From: Alteromonas sp. MMG017 | GTDB lineage: Bacteria; Pseudomonadota; Gammaproteobacteria; Enterobacterales; Alteromonadaceae | Direction: 5' to 3' | Length of the DNA stretch: 64,000 nt | NCBI RefSeq assembly: GCF_018100795.1 | Contig: NZ_JAGJDY010000011.1 | Location: 1 to 64,000, forward strand | In this document: positions 1 to 9,441 of the stretch, piece by piece | How positions within the stretch are numbered: the stretch's first letter is position 1 | Layout of the letters: every line of letters begins with the position of its first letter | Program-made: the position numbers and the translations under genes | The notes under the pieces: model-generated | Seen by the model: only the letters and a program-made list of their open reading frames with translations | Databases searched by the model: none | Told to the model about the DNA's origin: nothing

Positions 1-172
1 GCCTCAGAGGGGCAGCGCTCGCACTCTCTACCTCTACATCAGCGGCCCAAGTGAAGTCGCTCTGCTGCAGAGGTATAAAGTGCGTCTCTGCCACGCCGCG
101 CATATTTACTGCAAAGGCAAACAGCGTGGCAGCGCCGTATCCCTGCCTCCTCAGCCAAAGCGACCTCAGCCG

Positions 173-1048
173 TTAGCCTTTGCCTTTGGCGAACAGTTCG
201 TCGAGCTTTTGCTCGTAGTCGTGATAGCCAAGGTAATCGTATAACTCCATGCGGGTTTGCATGGTGTCGACAACGGCTTTTTGATCGCCATTATCAAGTA
301 TTGATTGGTAGACGTTTTCAGCCGCCTTGTTCATGGCGCGAAATGCGCTTAGTGGATAAAGCACCATCGCGGCACCCCATTCGCCAAGTTGCGCTTTGTT
401 CCATAATTCGGTTTGTCCGAATTCGGTTATGTTGGCAAGAATAGGTACGTCTAACGCTTCTGAGAATGCGCGGTAATGCTCTTCAGTTTTTACTGCTTCT
501 GCAAAAATGCCGTCAGCACCAGCGGCTACATAAGCTTTGGCTCGTTCAATGGCTTTTTCTAACCCTTCTTGTGCGAAGGAATCGGTACGGGCCATAATGA
601 AAAAGTCGGGGTCGGTTCTAGCATCTACTGCGGCTTTGATACGGTCGACCATTTCTTCAGTGCTTACAATTTCTTTATTGGGGCGATGGCCGCAGCGCTT
701 TTGCGCTACCTGATCTTCCATATGTACAGCCGCTGCGCCTGCTTTTTCCATATCGCGAATGGTTTTTGCAATATTAAATGCGCCGCCCCAGCCCGTGTCT
801 ATGTCTACCAATAACGGTAAATCGCAGGCTGATGTGATGCGTTGTACATCAACAATCACGTCGTTAAGTGATGTCATGCCCAAATCGGGTAAACCGTATG
901 AAGCATTGGCAACGCCGCCACCGGAGAGGTATATTGCTTTGTGGCCGATAGATTTTGCCATCATGGCGGTATAGGCATTAATGGTGCCTAATATTTGCAG
1001 TGGCTTATTGTCGGCCAGTGCTTGTCTGAATTTCTTTCCTGCACTCAT
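173..1048 (-). CDS. prpB: 2-methylisocitrate lyase PrpB
   Basis: Cleaves 2-methylisocitrate to pyruvate and succinate, the last step of the methylcitrate cycle for propionate breakdown; cytosolic. The 291-residue protein has the isocitrate lyase/PEP mutase family barrel, with the catalytic KRCGH loop near residues 117-121 (Cys119) and the metal-binding VDIDTGWGG segment before it. A GTG lies 9 bases upstream in frame, but the ATG chosen has AGAGAG 8 bases ahead and gives the normal N-terminus [11 protein letters not shown]. It lies 23 bp after the GntR regulator gene on the same strand, so the two probably form an operon. prpC and the rest of the cluster would be off the left edge. PrpB is preferred over isocitrate lyase because of its short length and the KRCGH form. 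Confidence 0.95.
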   Translation of the reverse strand: MSAGKKFRQALADNKPLQILGTINAYTAMMAKSIGHKAIYLSGGGVANASYGLPDLGMTSLNDVIVDVQRITSACDLPLLVDIDTGWGGAFNIAKTIRDMEKAGAAAVHMEDQVAQKRCGHRPNKEIVSTEEMVDRIKAAVDARTDPDFFIMARTDSFAQEGLEKAIERAKAYVAAGADGIFAEAVKTEEHYRAFSEALDVPILANITEFGQTELWNKAQLGEWGAAMVLYPLSAFRAMNKAAENVYQSILDNGDQKAVVDTMQTRMELYDYLGYHDYEQKLDELFAKGKG

Positions 1049-1071
1049 AAATAACACTCTCTGGTTTCAAA

Positions 1072-1758
1072 TTAGGTTGGTGTGGGGCTAAGTTTGTTTT
1101 CAATATTGTTCTTTGAATAAAGAATATGGCGGCGCATTAGCATTTCGGCTAGCTCTTCATCGCGATTCGCAATGGCATTCACAATGTGTCTGTGTTCATC
1201 AAAAGCAGTGCTTACCCGTGGGCCAGCCATACCAAGTTGCACGCGATACATGCGTACAAGATGATAAAGTCCATCTATTAACACGCTAATCAGGTGGCTA
1301 TTTTTACTACCAGTAACAATGCGGTAATGAAAATCCACATCACCCGCTTCTTGGTAATAAAGCTGTGCATCTTTTACTGTGTTGAAATGGGAATCTAATA
1401 AGCCTTGCAGTGAGCCAACTTCTTCATCGCTCATATGTCTAGCGGCAAGGCGTGCTGCCATACCTTCTAACGCTTCTCGCACTTGATAAAGCTGAATAAG
1501 CCCTTCTGGCGTGAGGGAGACAACTTTAGCTCCTACGTTAGCTTTTCGTTCTACAAGGTGGCAGGCGGCAAGTCGGTTAATACCTTCGCGAATAACCGCG
1601 CGGCTGACTTCGTATTTTGTCGACAACTCAGTTTCACTGAGTTTGGAACCCGCAGGAATAACCCCTTCCACAATATCTTTTCGCAATTGAAAGAAGGTTC
1701 TATCCGCATTAGTTACGGGCTTTTCTAGCTCTATTTGCACCGACAAGTTAGGCACCAT
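1072..1758 (-). CDS. GntR/FadR-family regulator of the prp operon
   Basis: A 228-residue transcription factor. Residues about 20-85 form the GntR winged helix (LSETELSTKYEVSRAVIREGI) and the rest is an FCD ligand domain with the spaced Asp/His residues that bind metal in this family (VDFHYRIV, SHLI, DEHRHIV). It is the first gene of the unit that continues into prpB, so it very likely represses the methylcitrate genes and itself; two palindromic operators sit immediately upstream. It differs from the sigma-54 type PrpR of enterobacteria and matches the GntR-type prp regulators (often called PrpQ or PrpR) of other gammaproteobacteria. No clear Shine-Dalgarno precedes the ATG. Confidence 0.85.
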   Translation of the reverse strand: MVPNLSVQIELEKPVTNADRTFFQLRKDIVEGVIPAGSKLSETELSTKYEVSRAVIREGINRLAACHLVERKANVGAKVVSLTPEGLIQLYQVREALEGMAARLAARHMSDEEVGSLQGLLDSHFNTVKDAQLYYQEAGDVDFHYRIVTGSKNSHLISVLIDGLYHLVRMYRVQLGMAGPRVSTAFDEHRHIVNAIANRDEELAEMLMRRHILYSKNNIENKLSPTPT

Positions 1759-1768
1759 GAAATCAATG

Positions 1769-1834
1769 ATATGTCGACAATATAGGCGCCAATAGCCATT
1801 TAGTCAAACAAACTGCCTTATATTGTCGACAAAG
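1769..1834. promoter_or_regulatory. paired TTGTCGACA operators for the GntR regulator
   Basis: Two palindromes: one around 1772-1779 (TGTCGACA, minus strand ATTGTCGACATAT) and a perfect TTGTCGACAA at 1823-1832. Their centres are 52 bp apart, close to five helical turns. The proximal copy overlaps the -10 and start point and the distal copy lies upstream of the -35. TTGTCGACAA has the form expected for FadR-subfamily GntR sites (TTGT-NN-ACAA). Confidence 0.65.
1779..1807 (-). promoter_or_regulatory. sigma-70 promoter of the GntR-prpB unit
   Basis: On the minus strand TTGACT (1802-1807) and TATATT (1779-1784) are separated by exactly 17 bp, a near-consensus -35/-10 pair. Predicted start of transcription is near 1772, inside the proximal TTGTCGACA operator, which fits repression. 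Confidence 0.7.
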
Positions 1835-2507
1835 TGATAAATATAAAGAAAGTGTACAAAGTGGTTTTATAGGGTTGGTTAATGCGAGTTTTAATGCATT
1901 TAGCTAACATCGCCTAATGCAATCATTGCTACGTATAGTTATTACTAAAAATGACCGTTTAATGAGGTATTAATCGTTCATCGGTAGCTTTAGCATTGAC
2001 CAACGGCAACCCTGGTTGTTTGGGGGAGTCAGAGACAAGCGAAGTAATTATTGTCTAAATGGTCTAGTGAATCTAACGTAAATAGCGATCTGTTTAAACT
2101 CATGCCACTATATAACGGTATGATTATTTACGATAAAGTTTAATTTATTGGTGGGTGAACTGAGTAGTAAATAGCCTAACCAATTGGTCTAATTTTAAAG
2201 TCTCAATTTAATAAAAGTGCAATATTTCGCTATGCAAGCTAAACGGAAGTCAGTATTATATTTTTCCAGTCTTCAAGCCAAAACTCCAGTCGTGAGTAGA
2301 TGGGGGCTGGTAGGGTAGAGAAAGTGACATTAAAACCAGTAGGGATACACGCCACTTTCATCAGGATATCCATAAATCAGCTAAATGTTACGGTTCGTAA
2401 CGCCCTCTATTTGTGAGTCAATTGGTTTTCAACGTTCCGTAGAGAACGGGAAGCAGCCTAAAAACAATAAATTTTCGACACTAAACACTCTCGCAAAGGG
2501 GTTACAC
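1835..2507. other. intergenic region before the TonB receptor
   Basis: About 670 bp of AT-rich sequence between the prp regulator region and the receptor start. It presumably holds the receptor promoter. I see no convincing -35/-10 pair, hairpin terminator or small gene with a ribosome site. Confidence 0.4.
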
Positions 2508-4772
2508 ATGATCACCAATACTGACGTGTCTAAGACACTAGCCAGTAAGCTTTCGCCTGTCGCTTTGGCAGTAGCACTAACTGTACCTGCTATTTCTCAC
2601 TCTGCATTTGCTCAAGAAGTTGAAGCAACTGAAGAGCAACAGTACGAAGCAATTACCGTTACTGCGACTAAGCGTCCTCAAGTTATTTATGAAGTACCAA
2701 TTGCAATCAGTGCATTTGACGGTGATATGCTAGCTGAACAAGGCATTACTGACTTAACGGATGTTGGTAAGTTTGTTCCAAACTTAAACGTAACCGGCTT
2801 CTCAGCGGGTCACACTTCCTCAGTAAACCCTTTCATTCGTGGTATTGGTCTTCAAGATCATCTTATCACCACTGATCCGGGTGTGAGTGTGTATGTGGAT
2901 GGCGTGTATTTAGGCCGCCAAGTAGGTCAAAACTGGAGCTTGAACAACATCGAGCGTATTGAGGTACTTCGTGGTCCTCAAGGTACGCTTTATGGTCGTA
3001 ACTCGATTGGTGGTGCAATTAACATCATTACCAAAGAGCCAGATCAAGGCGATGTTACCAAAGTAAATGCAGAATTCGGTACTCGCGGTCGTGTTAAAAC
3101 TGACTTGTTCGTGAACCATGCATTGTCTGACACCCTCGCATTTAACATGAACCTTGCTTACAACACCCGTGATGGTTTGGGCGAGTTCATTAACGTACCT
3201 AATGCAGAATATGATGTTGGTGAAACAGAAGATATTTCAGGTCGTATCTCGGTAAAATTTGAGCCGTCTGATGATTTTCGTATGGTATTAACTGCCGATG
3301 CCAACAATGGTGATGGCGGTTTACGTCCTTACACTGTGCTTATTGATGAAATGCCTGAAGGGCGCTTTTATGCTGGCACAAACAGCTTAGGGCTAGAGCT
3401 TAGAAATACCGATGTTACCCCAGAAGGTGCTGACATTTACGATAACGCTACTGGCACACCTGAAGTGACTAGCGTATCGAATGAAGCCCGCGGTGTGTCT
3501 CTAACTACCGAGTGGGATATTAGCGACGATTACACCGCGAAAGTAGTTGCTAGCCGCCGTACATCTAAGTACAAAGCAGGTCTTGATGATGATGGTACTA
3601 TTTACTCGTTAGACCAATACCCAGAGCGCGGTGAAGCAGACCAAACATCAATTGAAGTTCAATTGAATGGTTACATCAATGAGTACACTGACTTCGTTGC
3701 TGGCCTTTATTACTTCAATGAAGAAGGTAGCAACCGCCAAGGTAGCGATTCAAGTTTCGATGGCGGTGGCAACACCCTTCAACTTGATCAAGAAACCACA
3801 AGTAAAGCGGTATACCTAAACCTTCGTCATGATGTAACTGACGAGCTTAGCGTGTCTGGTGGTATTCGTTACACTGAAGATGAAAAAGACGCGTCTGCAA
3901 ACGTATTTGATGCCCTTGGTACTGTTTTCGACTCAAATGAGTGGGACGAAGTAACGTGGGAATTAGCGACTAACTACACCTTTGAAAATGGCATGACAGG
4001 TTATGCCACTATTCAAAACGGGTATCAGTCTGGTCAATATCCAGCACGCCCTTATTGCTTGATTGGCGAGTTCTTTGGCGCTGGTGGTTTTGATGATTTA
4101 GACAATGCAGTAGCGGCAGTTAATGCAAGCAACTGTTTCGTTGCTTCTGATAACATCACTGCTGTGAACTACGAAGTGGGTGTTAAAGGCCGTATCAATG
4201 AATACTTCGATATGAGTGTTGCAGTATTTAATACTGAGTTTGAAGACCTACCGTACCAAGTTAGCCGAGTAAGCGAAGGTGGTTTTGATACAGCAAACTT
4301 AGTGGTTGAACAAACCTCTCGCGGTATCGAACTAGACACTACCTTGAACGTAGGCAACTTCAGCATGCTAACCAGCATTGGTTACATGGATGTTGAAGTA
4401 GATGAGCAAGACGGCTTTAATCCTGTTGCGCCATTAACGCCTGATTTAACGTTTGCGATTGGCCCGTCATATACCTTCGATCTTGAAGGTGGCGACAAAA
4501 TTCGCGCACGTATCGACTATTCATACCGCGCAGATATGTACGGTGAGCCTAGCTCAGAGCCTGCTCGCATGACAGAAATTGAAAGCCGTGAATTAGTTAA
4601 CTTTGATGTGGCGTACACGCCAGCTGATGAGGCTTACACAGTTGCATTGTATGGTCGTAACATTTTTGACGAGCGTTATGACAATGCTCGCTTGAATACG
4701 GGCGATTATATTCTGCAAGTATTAAGCAACGACGCTAGCGAGTTTGGCGTACGTTTCTCAACAGAGTTTTAA
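2508..4772 (+). CDS. TonB-dependent outer-membrane receptor
   Basis: A 754-residue outer-membrane transporter. Residues about 1-35 are a signal peptide ending HSAFAQ, then a TonB box-like EAITVTATK (about 47-55), then the plug domain with IERIEVLRGPQGTLYGRNS and GGAINIITKEP, then the 22-strand barrel ending in a terminal Phe (GVRFSTEF). The frame extends 41 codons further upstream, but the ATG at 2508 has AAAGGGG six bases ahead and begins the signal peptide, so it is preferred. The substrate cannot be read from the sequence. The type (plug of the FecA/IroN kind) is abundant in Alteromonas and takes up siderophores, oligosaccharides or other large solutes. Nothing next to it names a ligand. 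Confidence 0.9.
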   Translation: MITNTDVSKTLASKLSPVALAVALTVPAISHSAFAQEVEATEEQQYEAITVTATKRPQVIYEVPIAISAFDGDMLAEQGITDLTDVGKFVPNLNVTGFSAGHTSSVNPFIRGIGLQDHLITTDPGVSVYVDGVYLGRQVGQNWSLNNIERIEVLRGPQGTLYGRNSIGGAINIITKEPDQGDVTKVNAEFGTRGRVKTDLFVNHALSDTLAFNMNLAYNTRDGLGEFINVPNAEYDVGETEDISGRISVKFEPSDDFRMVLTADANNGDGGLRPYTVLIDEMPEGRFYAGTNSLGLELRNTDVTPEGADIYDNATGTPEVTSVSNEARGVSLTTEWDISDDYTAKVVASRRTSKYKAGLDDDGTIYSLDQYPERGEADQTSIEVQLNGYINEYTDFVAGLYYFNEEGSNRQGSDSSFDGGGNTLQLDQETTSKAVYLNLRHDVTDELSVSGGIRYTEDEKDASANVFDALGTVFDSNEWDEVTWELATNYTFENGMTGYATIQNGYQSGQYPARPYCLIGEFFGAGGFDDLDNAVAAVNASNCFVASDNITAVNYEVGVKGRINEYFDMSVAVFNTEFEDLPYQVSRVSEGGFDTANLVVEQTSRGIELDTTLNVGNFSMLTSIGYMDVEVDEQDGFNPVAPLTPDLTFAIGPSYTFDLEGGDKIRARIDYSYRADMYGEPSSEPARMTEIESRELVNFDVAYTPADEAYTVALYGRNIFDERYDNARLNTGDYILQVLSNDASEFGVRFSTEF

Positions 4773-4806
4773 TTAACGAATTGAGTAAGCTAAAAAGCTT
4801 AAGAGC

Positions 4807-4843
4807 AAAAAAATAACCGCTGCATTTGTACTAAATGCAGCGG
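4807..4843 (-). terminator. rho-independent terminator of the response-regulator operon
   Basis: Perfect 11-bp stem CCGCTGCATTT/AAATGCAGCGG with a 5-nt loop. On the minus strand it is followed by TTA and seven T. It also lies after the TonB gene, but on the plus strand there is no T tract. Confidence 0.85.
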
Positions 4844-4865
4844 ATATAGACAAACAAAGGCTGGT

Positions 4866-5471
4866 TTATAACCAGCCTTTTTGTTTTGCGATTCTGGCGG
4901 CATCGACACGGTTTGTTGCATCTAGTTTTGCTATAGCTTCAGATAAATAATTACGCACAGTACCTTCTGACAAAAATAGCGTTTTCGCGATATCTTGAGT
5001 TTTTAATCCATCTCCCGCGAGCTTCAACGCTTTACTTTCTTTTGCCGAAAGCGGGTTACTGTCATCCAGTGCCATCAACGCAAGTTCAGGGCTAATAACC
5101 CTCTCACCTTTTGCTATTTTTTGTAGCGCATTCACTAGGTATTCACTGTCGGCCTCTTTTAGAACAAACCCTTTAGCGCCCAATGCCAGCGCTCGCTTTA
5201 TATAGCCAGGTTTAGAGAATGTGGTCATTACCACCACTTTGCTGCTGATAGATAAAGCGTTTAGCTTTTCTGCCAAATCTAGCCCCGATACTAAGGGCAT
5301 TTCAATGTCGGTAAGAATAATATCGGGTGCATCGTTCTTGCCAAGCCAATCTAGTGCTTCTTGTCCATTAGCGCATTTTCCACTTATTTCAAAGTCGTCC
5401 TCTAACGACAATAAAGTGGCAATAGCATCACGCACTAAAGATTGATCTTCTACTACTAAGATTCGATTCAT
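4866..5471 (-). CDS. NarL/FixJ-family response regulator (DesR-like)
   Basis: A 201-residue response regulator. The receiver domain is residues 1-120, with acidic pocket VVEDQ, phospho-acceptor Asp55 (LTDIEMP) and Lys near 105 (VLKEA). The LuxR-type HTH is about 135-198 (GLKTQDIAKTLFLSEGTVRNYLSEAIAKL). It lies just downstream of a DesK-type kinase, its probable partner, separated by 55 bp that include GTGCACATGCAC. Genes encoded upstream in the same direction are an SMR pump and the kinase, so it may control membrane stress or efflux. The closest known type is DesR, which responds to membrane state, but the target is not visible here. Confidence 0.88.
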   Translation of the reverse strand: MNRILVVEDQSLVRDAIATLLSLEDDFEISGKCANGQEALDWLGKNDAPDIILTDIEMPLVSGLDLAEKLNALSISSKVVVMTTFSKPGYIKRALALGAKGFVLKEADSEYLVNALQKIAKGERVISPELALMALDDSNPLSAKESKALKLAGDGLKTQDIAKTLFLSEGTVRNYLSEAIAKLDATNRVDAARIAKQKGWL

Positions 5472-5526
5472 TGCTGCTTGCTCGATATGAAATTAGTCAT
5501 TTTATCTATGTGCACATGCACATGCA

Positions 5527-6693
5527 CTATGCGCTCGGCTCGCTACTATTATGCTTAGCAAGTAGCGGTAATTGAAGTGTAAGCACCGTTGGTGAGCCCC
5601 ACTGAAACACCACTGAGGCATTAATTAGTTCAGCCCGCTCACGAATACCTTTAACGCCGTTGCCCTCTGTTTGGCAGTGGCTGTTTCCATTGTCTGCAAT
5701 AACGAGATTCAACATATGGTTTGTACGTTGAAGGGTAAGCGTTACTTGATTGCCCTTGCTGTGGCGCAGAATATTCGTGGTCGCTTCTTTTACTATTAAC
5801 GACAATTGGGTTTCTTGCAGGGGAGTAAGGTGAGTGAAGCTGCTCTTGTCTGCATCGCTCACTGCATCATTCACCACATTAAAACCTTGCTCAGACAATT
5901 TAGCCATGTTTTTAGCTATTTCTTCGCGCAACGATAGGTGTTTAATGCCACTTACCGTTTGCCTAATCTCACTGAGTAATTGCTGAGAAAGCTGAGCCAA
6001 TGCTTTTACTTCTGCTTGGGCTTCAGCAGTGCGGCCTTTAGTTAGTAGCTTGTCGGCCACTTGAGCTTTCAATGAAATACTACTTAATGCATGGCCAGCT
6101 ACATCATGAAGATCACGACCTATGCGCTCTCGTTCGGCAATGGCACTTAAAGTGCCTAATGCGGCAGCGTGTTTCGCTTCCTTTTGTTGGAAAAGGGTTT
6201 CTTTGCGTTCCATTACGCCAAAGCCAAATAGTACAGCGATGTTTGCCCCTGCGGCGAGGAAGAAAAACAAACCGGTAGGGTACAGATACACTTTCAAAAA
6301 AATAAGCGAAGCAGATACTGCCAGTAACAAGATAATGCCGATACTGAAGCGATAATAGTAGCCAACAATAAAGTTAACAAAGCCAAAAAACACCGTGCCA
6401 CCCGGGTTAACCAAGCTGGTGGTATAGGCTAAAAAAAGCATTGCGGTTAGGTAATAAGGCAGGCGATTTAGGGGTTGATTTACACTCAGTACGTAAAGAA
6501 TAACAAAGGTGACAAAGCCCATAACAATAAGCGCCATAACCCAGCTGGTTGGCGTTTCTTGCATGAATAGCGGTGGCACAAAATAAAACAGCGAAAAGAT
6601 TAACGAGCTGTAAGACCACTTCTTTTTACGCCCATGTGCCAGTAAGGGTAAGGCGGGTGCCTGAGCGTCGTTTTTAATTGAATTGCTATTCAT
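5527..6693 (-). CDS. DesK-type sensor histidine kinase
   Basis: A 388-residue membrane kinase. Roughly six hydrophobic segments occupy residues 28-160 without a periplasmic sensing domain. A coiled stretch then leads to the HisKA_3 motif ERERIGRDLHDVAGH (phospho-accepting His196), and the HATPase domain has the N-box VKEATTNILRHS and the G-box ADNGNSHCQTEGNGVKGIRER. The architecture is that of DesK, which senses bilayer thickness. It sits 15 bp after the SMR pump gene and 55 bp before its likely response regulator. Confidence 0.88.
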   Translation of the reverse strand: MNSNSIKNDAQAPALPLLAHGRKKKWSYSSLIFSLFYFVPPLFMQETPTSWVMALIVMGFVTFVILYVLSVNQPLNRLPYYLTAMLFLAYTTSLVNPGGTVFFGFVNFIVGYYYRFSIGIILLLAVSASLIFLKVYLYPTGLFFFLAAGANIAVLFGFGVMERKETLFQQKEAKHAAALGTLSAIAERERIGRDLHDVAGHALSSISLKAQVADKLLTKGRTAEAQAEVKALAQLSQQLLSEIRQTVSGIKHLSLREEIAKNMAKLSEQGFNVVNDAVSDADKSSFTHLTPLQETQLSLIVKEATTNILRHSKGNQVTLTLQRTNHMLNLVIADNGNSHCQTEGNGVKGIRERAELINASVVFQWGSPTVLTLQLPLLAKHNSSEPSA

Positions 6694-6708
6694 CTAGGTA
6701 TTTCGTCC

Positions 6709-7038
6709 TTATTGAAATACAACGGCAGACTTGCTGGTGATAAGCAAAGTACCTGAAACAATTAATATAATACCCATTGCAGCATAGAAGTCGAAAGTTT
6801 GTTTCCATAAGACTACAGAGGCTGCGGTGATAAGAGCGATACCCATTCCAGACCATATCGCATAAGCAACACCTACCCCCATATGCTTGAGCACAGCGGC
6901 AAATAAAATACCAGATACGGTATAAAGCGCGATGGCGCCATAGCCGAAGTACCATTTTCCCCAGCCATCCGAGGCTTTCAATGAAAGTGTCGCTGCTACT
7001 TCTGTCACAATGGCTAGGGCGAGTAATAAATAAGTCAT
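6709..7038 (-). CDS. small multidrug resistance (SMR) efflux protein
   Basis: A 109-residue four-helix inner-membrane exporter, the usual SMR length. The essential proton/substrate Glu is Glu13 in helix 1 (ALAIVTEVAATLSLK), and the GVAYAIWSGMG motif carries the conserved Trp62. These are EmrE/QacE features. Members pump quaternary ammonium compounds and other cationic drugs as dimers; some subtypes export guanidinium, and the exact substrate cannot be assigned. GGAG lies six bases before the ATG. It is followed closely by a DesK-like kinase and its regulator, so the three probably share a transcript. Confidence 0.9.
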   Translation of the reverse strand: MTYLLLALAIVTEVAATLSLKASDGWGKWYFGYGAIALYTVSGILFAAVLKHMGVGVAYAIWSGMGIALITAASVVLWKQTFDFYAAMGIILIVSGTLLITSKSAVVFQ

Positions 7039-7178
7039 GTTTTTCTCCGGTATAAGTCTTAGGTCGTTTAGCTGTTTCGGTTATTTAAGTTTGGCTTTGA
7101 CTAAACCTGCCCTACTTTGAAAAGCCATAGTTTGAAAAAGCCGTAGATTAAGACGACTTTCTTCAGAACCGCTTCTTA

Positions 7179-7856
7179 TCAAAAAGTAGCTAGTGACGTT
7201 TTAGTGGCAACTTTCGGATTGGCCTGTGAAGTACAGCCAGTGTCAGTAGCAGAGGTATTAGTAGCATTAGTTGCAGCACCGTCAACGGCGTTCGAAGTGG
7301 CAAGTTTAATGTTTTGGTATCTGGACTCTAGCGTAAAGAGTGAGACTACATACACCGCAACAATAACTGCTGATATGGCTTCAATACGGGCTTCTGGAAA
7401 CACATACCAAGCAATGAGAATACCCAAGGTACGGGCAATAGTGTGAAAGTAGCCAACCCAGTGTTGAATAGCCCATGATAGCGGCATCCACATGAGTCCG
7501 GTTAATATGCCAATACTGAGTGGAAGCGTAGTATGGTCGATAGCGGCAACGGGCAGGGCGATGGCAAATACCAGTAATGCCATGGCCATGCCAATAAAAA
7601 ACAAGGTATCGAACTCCGTATTTTGGCGGTCTTTCGAAAAGAACCGTTCGCCAGTTAAGTAAGAAAATCCTGAACCAATATAGAAAATAGCGCCCGTACC
7701 AAGGTAAAGCATCCAGGTTTGAATCACTTCATCGAAAAAAGGCGCTGTACAACCAATGGCCGCCCAAACCAGAGTGCCAGCCAGTGGCATCGCGATAAAG
7801 CGGCGTTGTTTCATAATGTCGCGTTGCTGTTCTAGCGTTAGTGTTTGTGTGTTCAT
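7179..7856 (-). CDS. multi-pass membrane protein of unknown function (DUF7010-like)
   Basis: A 225-residue protein with about six predicted transmembrane segments between residues 22 and 180, then a hydrophilic tail rich in Ala, Thr and Asn (from about 190). I do not recognise a catalytic motif; the overall look is like DUF7010 membrane proteins, a tentative match. The ATG at 7856 is preferred over a GTG one codon upstream because AAGG is better spaced to it. It is 140 bp upstream of the SMR gene on the same strand and could be the first gene of that set. Confidence 0.65.
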   Translation of the reverse strand: MNTQTLTLEQQRDIMKQRRFIAMPLAGTLVWAAIGCTAPFFDEVIQTWMLYLGTGAIFYIGSGFSYLTGERFFSKDRQNTEFDTLFFIGMAMALLVFAIALPVAAIDHTTLPLSIGILTGLMWMPLSWAIQHWVGYFHTIARTLGILIAWYVFPEARIEAISAVIVAVYVVSLFTLESRYQNIKLATSNAVDGAATNATNTSATDTGCTSQANPKVATKTSLATF

Positions 7857-8117
7857 CACGAAGCCTTTTTAGTTAATAAGTAAAAGTGCGTAAGCAGTGA
7901 TGAAAGTATGTAATGCGCGGCGGGTTTTAGTTAGTCACAAAGGTAAGCAAAGTAATGTGACATTTGTCATGAATAAATTGTGAGGTCGGGCACCGTTAGG
8001 CAGTCGGTTGTGGGCAAGAAACGGACATTCAATGCCCAAATAATAGGCTTAAAGTTGTGAGCTAAACTAGCTAGGCTCGCGTTAGGCTCGCAGTGTTTAG
8101 TCCTATTGATTTGCTTG

Positions 8118-9128
8118 TTATAGGGTGGCATTTTCATCTCTTAGGATCATAATACGGTGCCTAATTAACTGTTCTATACCTTGTTTGTGACTCTCATTCA
8201 TAAAGGAGTCTGATACAGTTGATACTGCTTTTTCAATAGACTTTAATAGGTCATCGAGTAACTTGACTGCTGCTTGCTTTTTAAGGCCAATCTCTTCACC
8301 TAGTTTGATGAAATCTTGTCTATCGTATTGACCATATTTACGGTCAAATCCTGTCTCAATATCCAATACACTCTCATGCTCTTCTGTCGTCAAAAGTGGA
8401 AGTGCCATATAGGAACCACGGAAGTACTCACTGTAAGGTTGCACAGAAACGACGTCATAAACGGGTGATAACGTCGGTATTGCACCTCTATTCGAATATA
8501 AAAGCGAAAAGTTTCTTAAATGATGGTCATTATTGCCAACGACATAACTGAATATTACACGTCGATAGAAGTCTGCATACTGTTGCACTGCCTTTAGGTT
8601 TTGTGCAATGAAAGCACCTGCTTTAGAGTAACTTATCGTTTGAAAACCGTTTATGTTGCCGAACTTATCATTGACTCCCATGGCGCTATCAAGTTGCTCT
8701 TGGTGCAGCTTGGTACCACTTTCACGATCATAGCGCTGTATAATAAACGCCAACTCACCATTGCTTAGTTGAATAAGACCAAAGGGGGGCACTTGAAACT
8801 TACAGGTGCTCGCTATCGTCATGATAGCGTGTTCATTTTCTGCCAAGTGTGGAAATTGCGCTGGTGATGGCTTAATGATGAACGTACCATTTTCTTTGAC
8901 CAAGACCAATTCGTCGTCAATGACCGTCGCAGACATTTTAGGCTGAAACCCAGAAATGCTCATTTTGCCATTGTGTGACGTCGGATAGGACTCCAAGTCC
9001 TGCCTATCGAAATTTACCATTGGAGATACTTTCAATGTACCAAACAAATGGCGCACTCCGACATCAGAAAAACCTTCGTACTTTGTTCTCTTGGGTAATG
9101 TTTTAAGCGTAATTCTACAGTTATTCAT
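8118..9128 (-). CDS. hipT: HipT serine/threonine kinase toxin
   Basis: Toxin of a three-part HipBST system. The 336-residue protein is a HipA-like kinase lacking the N-terminal subdomain 1, which is encoded separately just upstream. Visible motifs are the Gly-rich loop KMSISGFQPKMSA with the two autophosphorylation-type serines at Ser57 and Ser59, ATP-site lysine in FIIKP (about 86), the catalytic loop NNDHHLRNF (Asp201, Asn206) and the metal-binding SPVYDVV (Asp225). The E. coli O127 homologue has the same SIS motif and phosphorylates tryptophanyl-tRNA synthetase; the target here is inferred. The start overlaps the hipS end by 8 bp, implying translational coupling. Confidence 0.88.
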   Translation of the reverse strand: MNNCRITLKTLPKRTKYEGFSDVGVRHLFGTLKVSPMVNFDRQDLESYPTSHNGKMSISGFQPKMSATVIDDELVLVKENGTFIIKPSPAQFPHLAENEHAIMTIASTCKFQVPPFGLIQLSNGELAFIIQRYDRESGTKLHQEQLDSAMGVNDKFGNINGFQTISYSKAGAFIAQNLKAVQQYADFYRRVIFSYVVGNNDHHLRNFSLLYSNRGAIPTLSPVYDVVSVQPYSEYFRGSYMALPLLTTEEHESVLDIETGFDRKYGQYDRQDFIKLGEEIGLKKQAAVKLLDDLLKSIEKAVSTVSDSFMNESHKQGIEQLIRHRIMILRDENATL

Positions 9129-9441
9129 TTTCTATAATTGGCTTAATAGCAACCGCTCCGAGCAAATCTTCACCATTATTAACAAGTAGGCCAAATTCAT
9201 CCCGCTCATCTATTTTTTGTGCACGTGCATACTGCTTTAGTAGCCATCCCTCGGGTAACAAAGACTTAAAGAATGGAAAGAGTGTTTCAGAATTGTACGG
9301 AAATTCATTCAAAGGCAGTGACAATGATAAGGAAGGTCCAAAATAGTCTCTCCGATAGCTAAACGTATACCCTTTTACGTGCTTTTCTAACACACCTACG
9401 CGCTTGTTGTACAAAAAAACATCTGCTCTCAGCTCGCCCAC
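9121..9441 (-). CDS. hipS: HipS, antitoxin corresponding to HipA N-subdomain 1
   Basis: A 106-residue protein equal to the HipA N-terminal couple domain: ADVFLYNKRVGVLEK, GYTFSYRRDYFG, SLSLPL, then FPFFKSLLPEGWLLKQYA and GEDLLGAVAI. In single-chain HipA this is the N-terminal domain fused to the kinase. Here it is a separate gene, as in HipBST, where HipS rather than HipB is the main neutralising antitoxin. It overlaps hipB by 13 bp and hipT by 8 bp, so the three genes form a tight operon. Confidence 0.85.
   Translation of the reverse strand: MGELRADVFLYNKRVGVLEKHVKGYTFSYRRDYFGPSLSLSLPLNEFPYNSETLFPFFKSLLPEGWLLKQYARAQKIDERDEFGLLVNNGEDLLGAVAIKPIIENE

Noticed and set aside
1-172. Possible end of a prpC gene at the left edge
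   Set aside because: No open frame with citrate synthase character is visible; the stretch appears non-coding.
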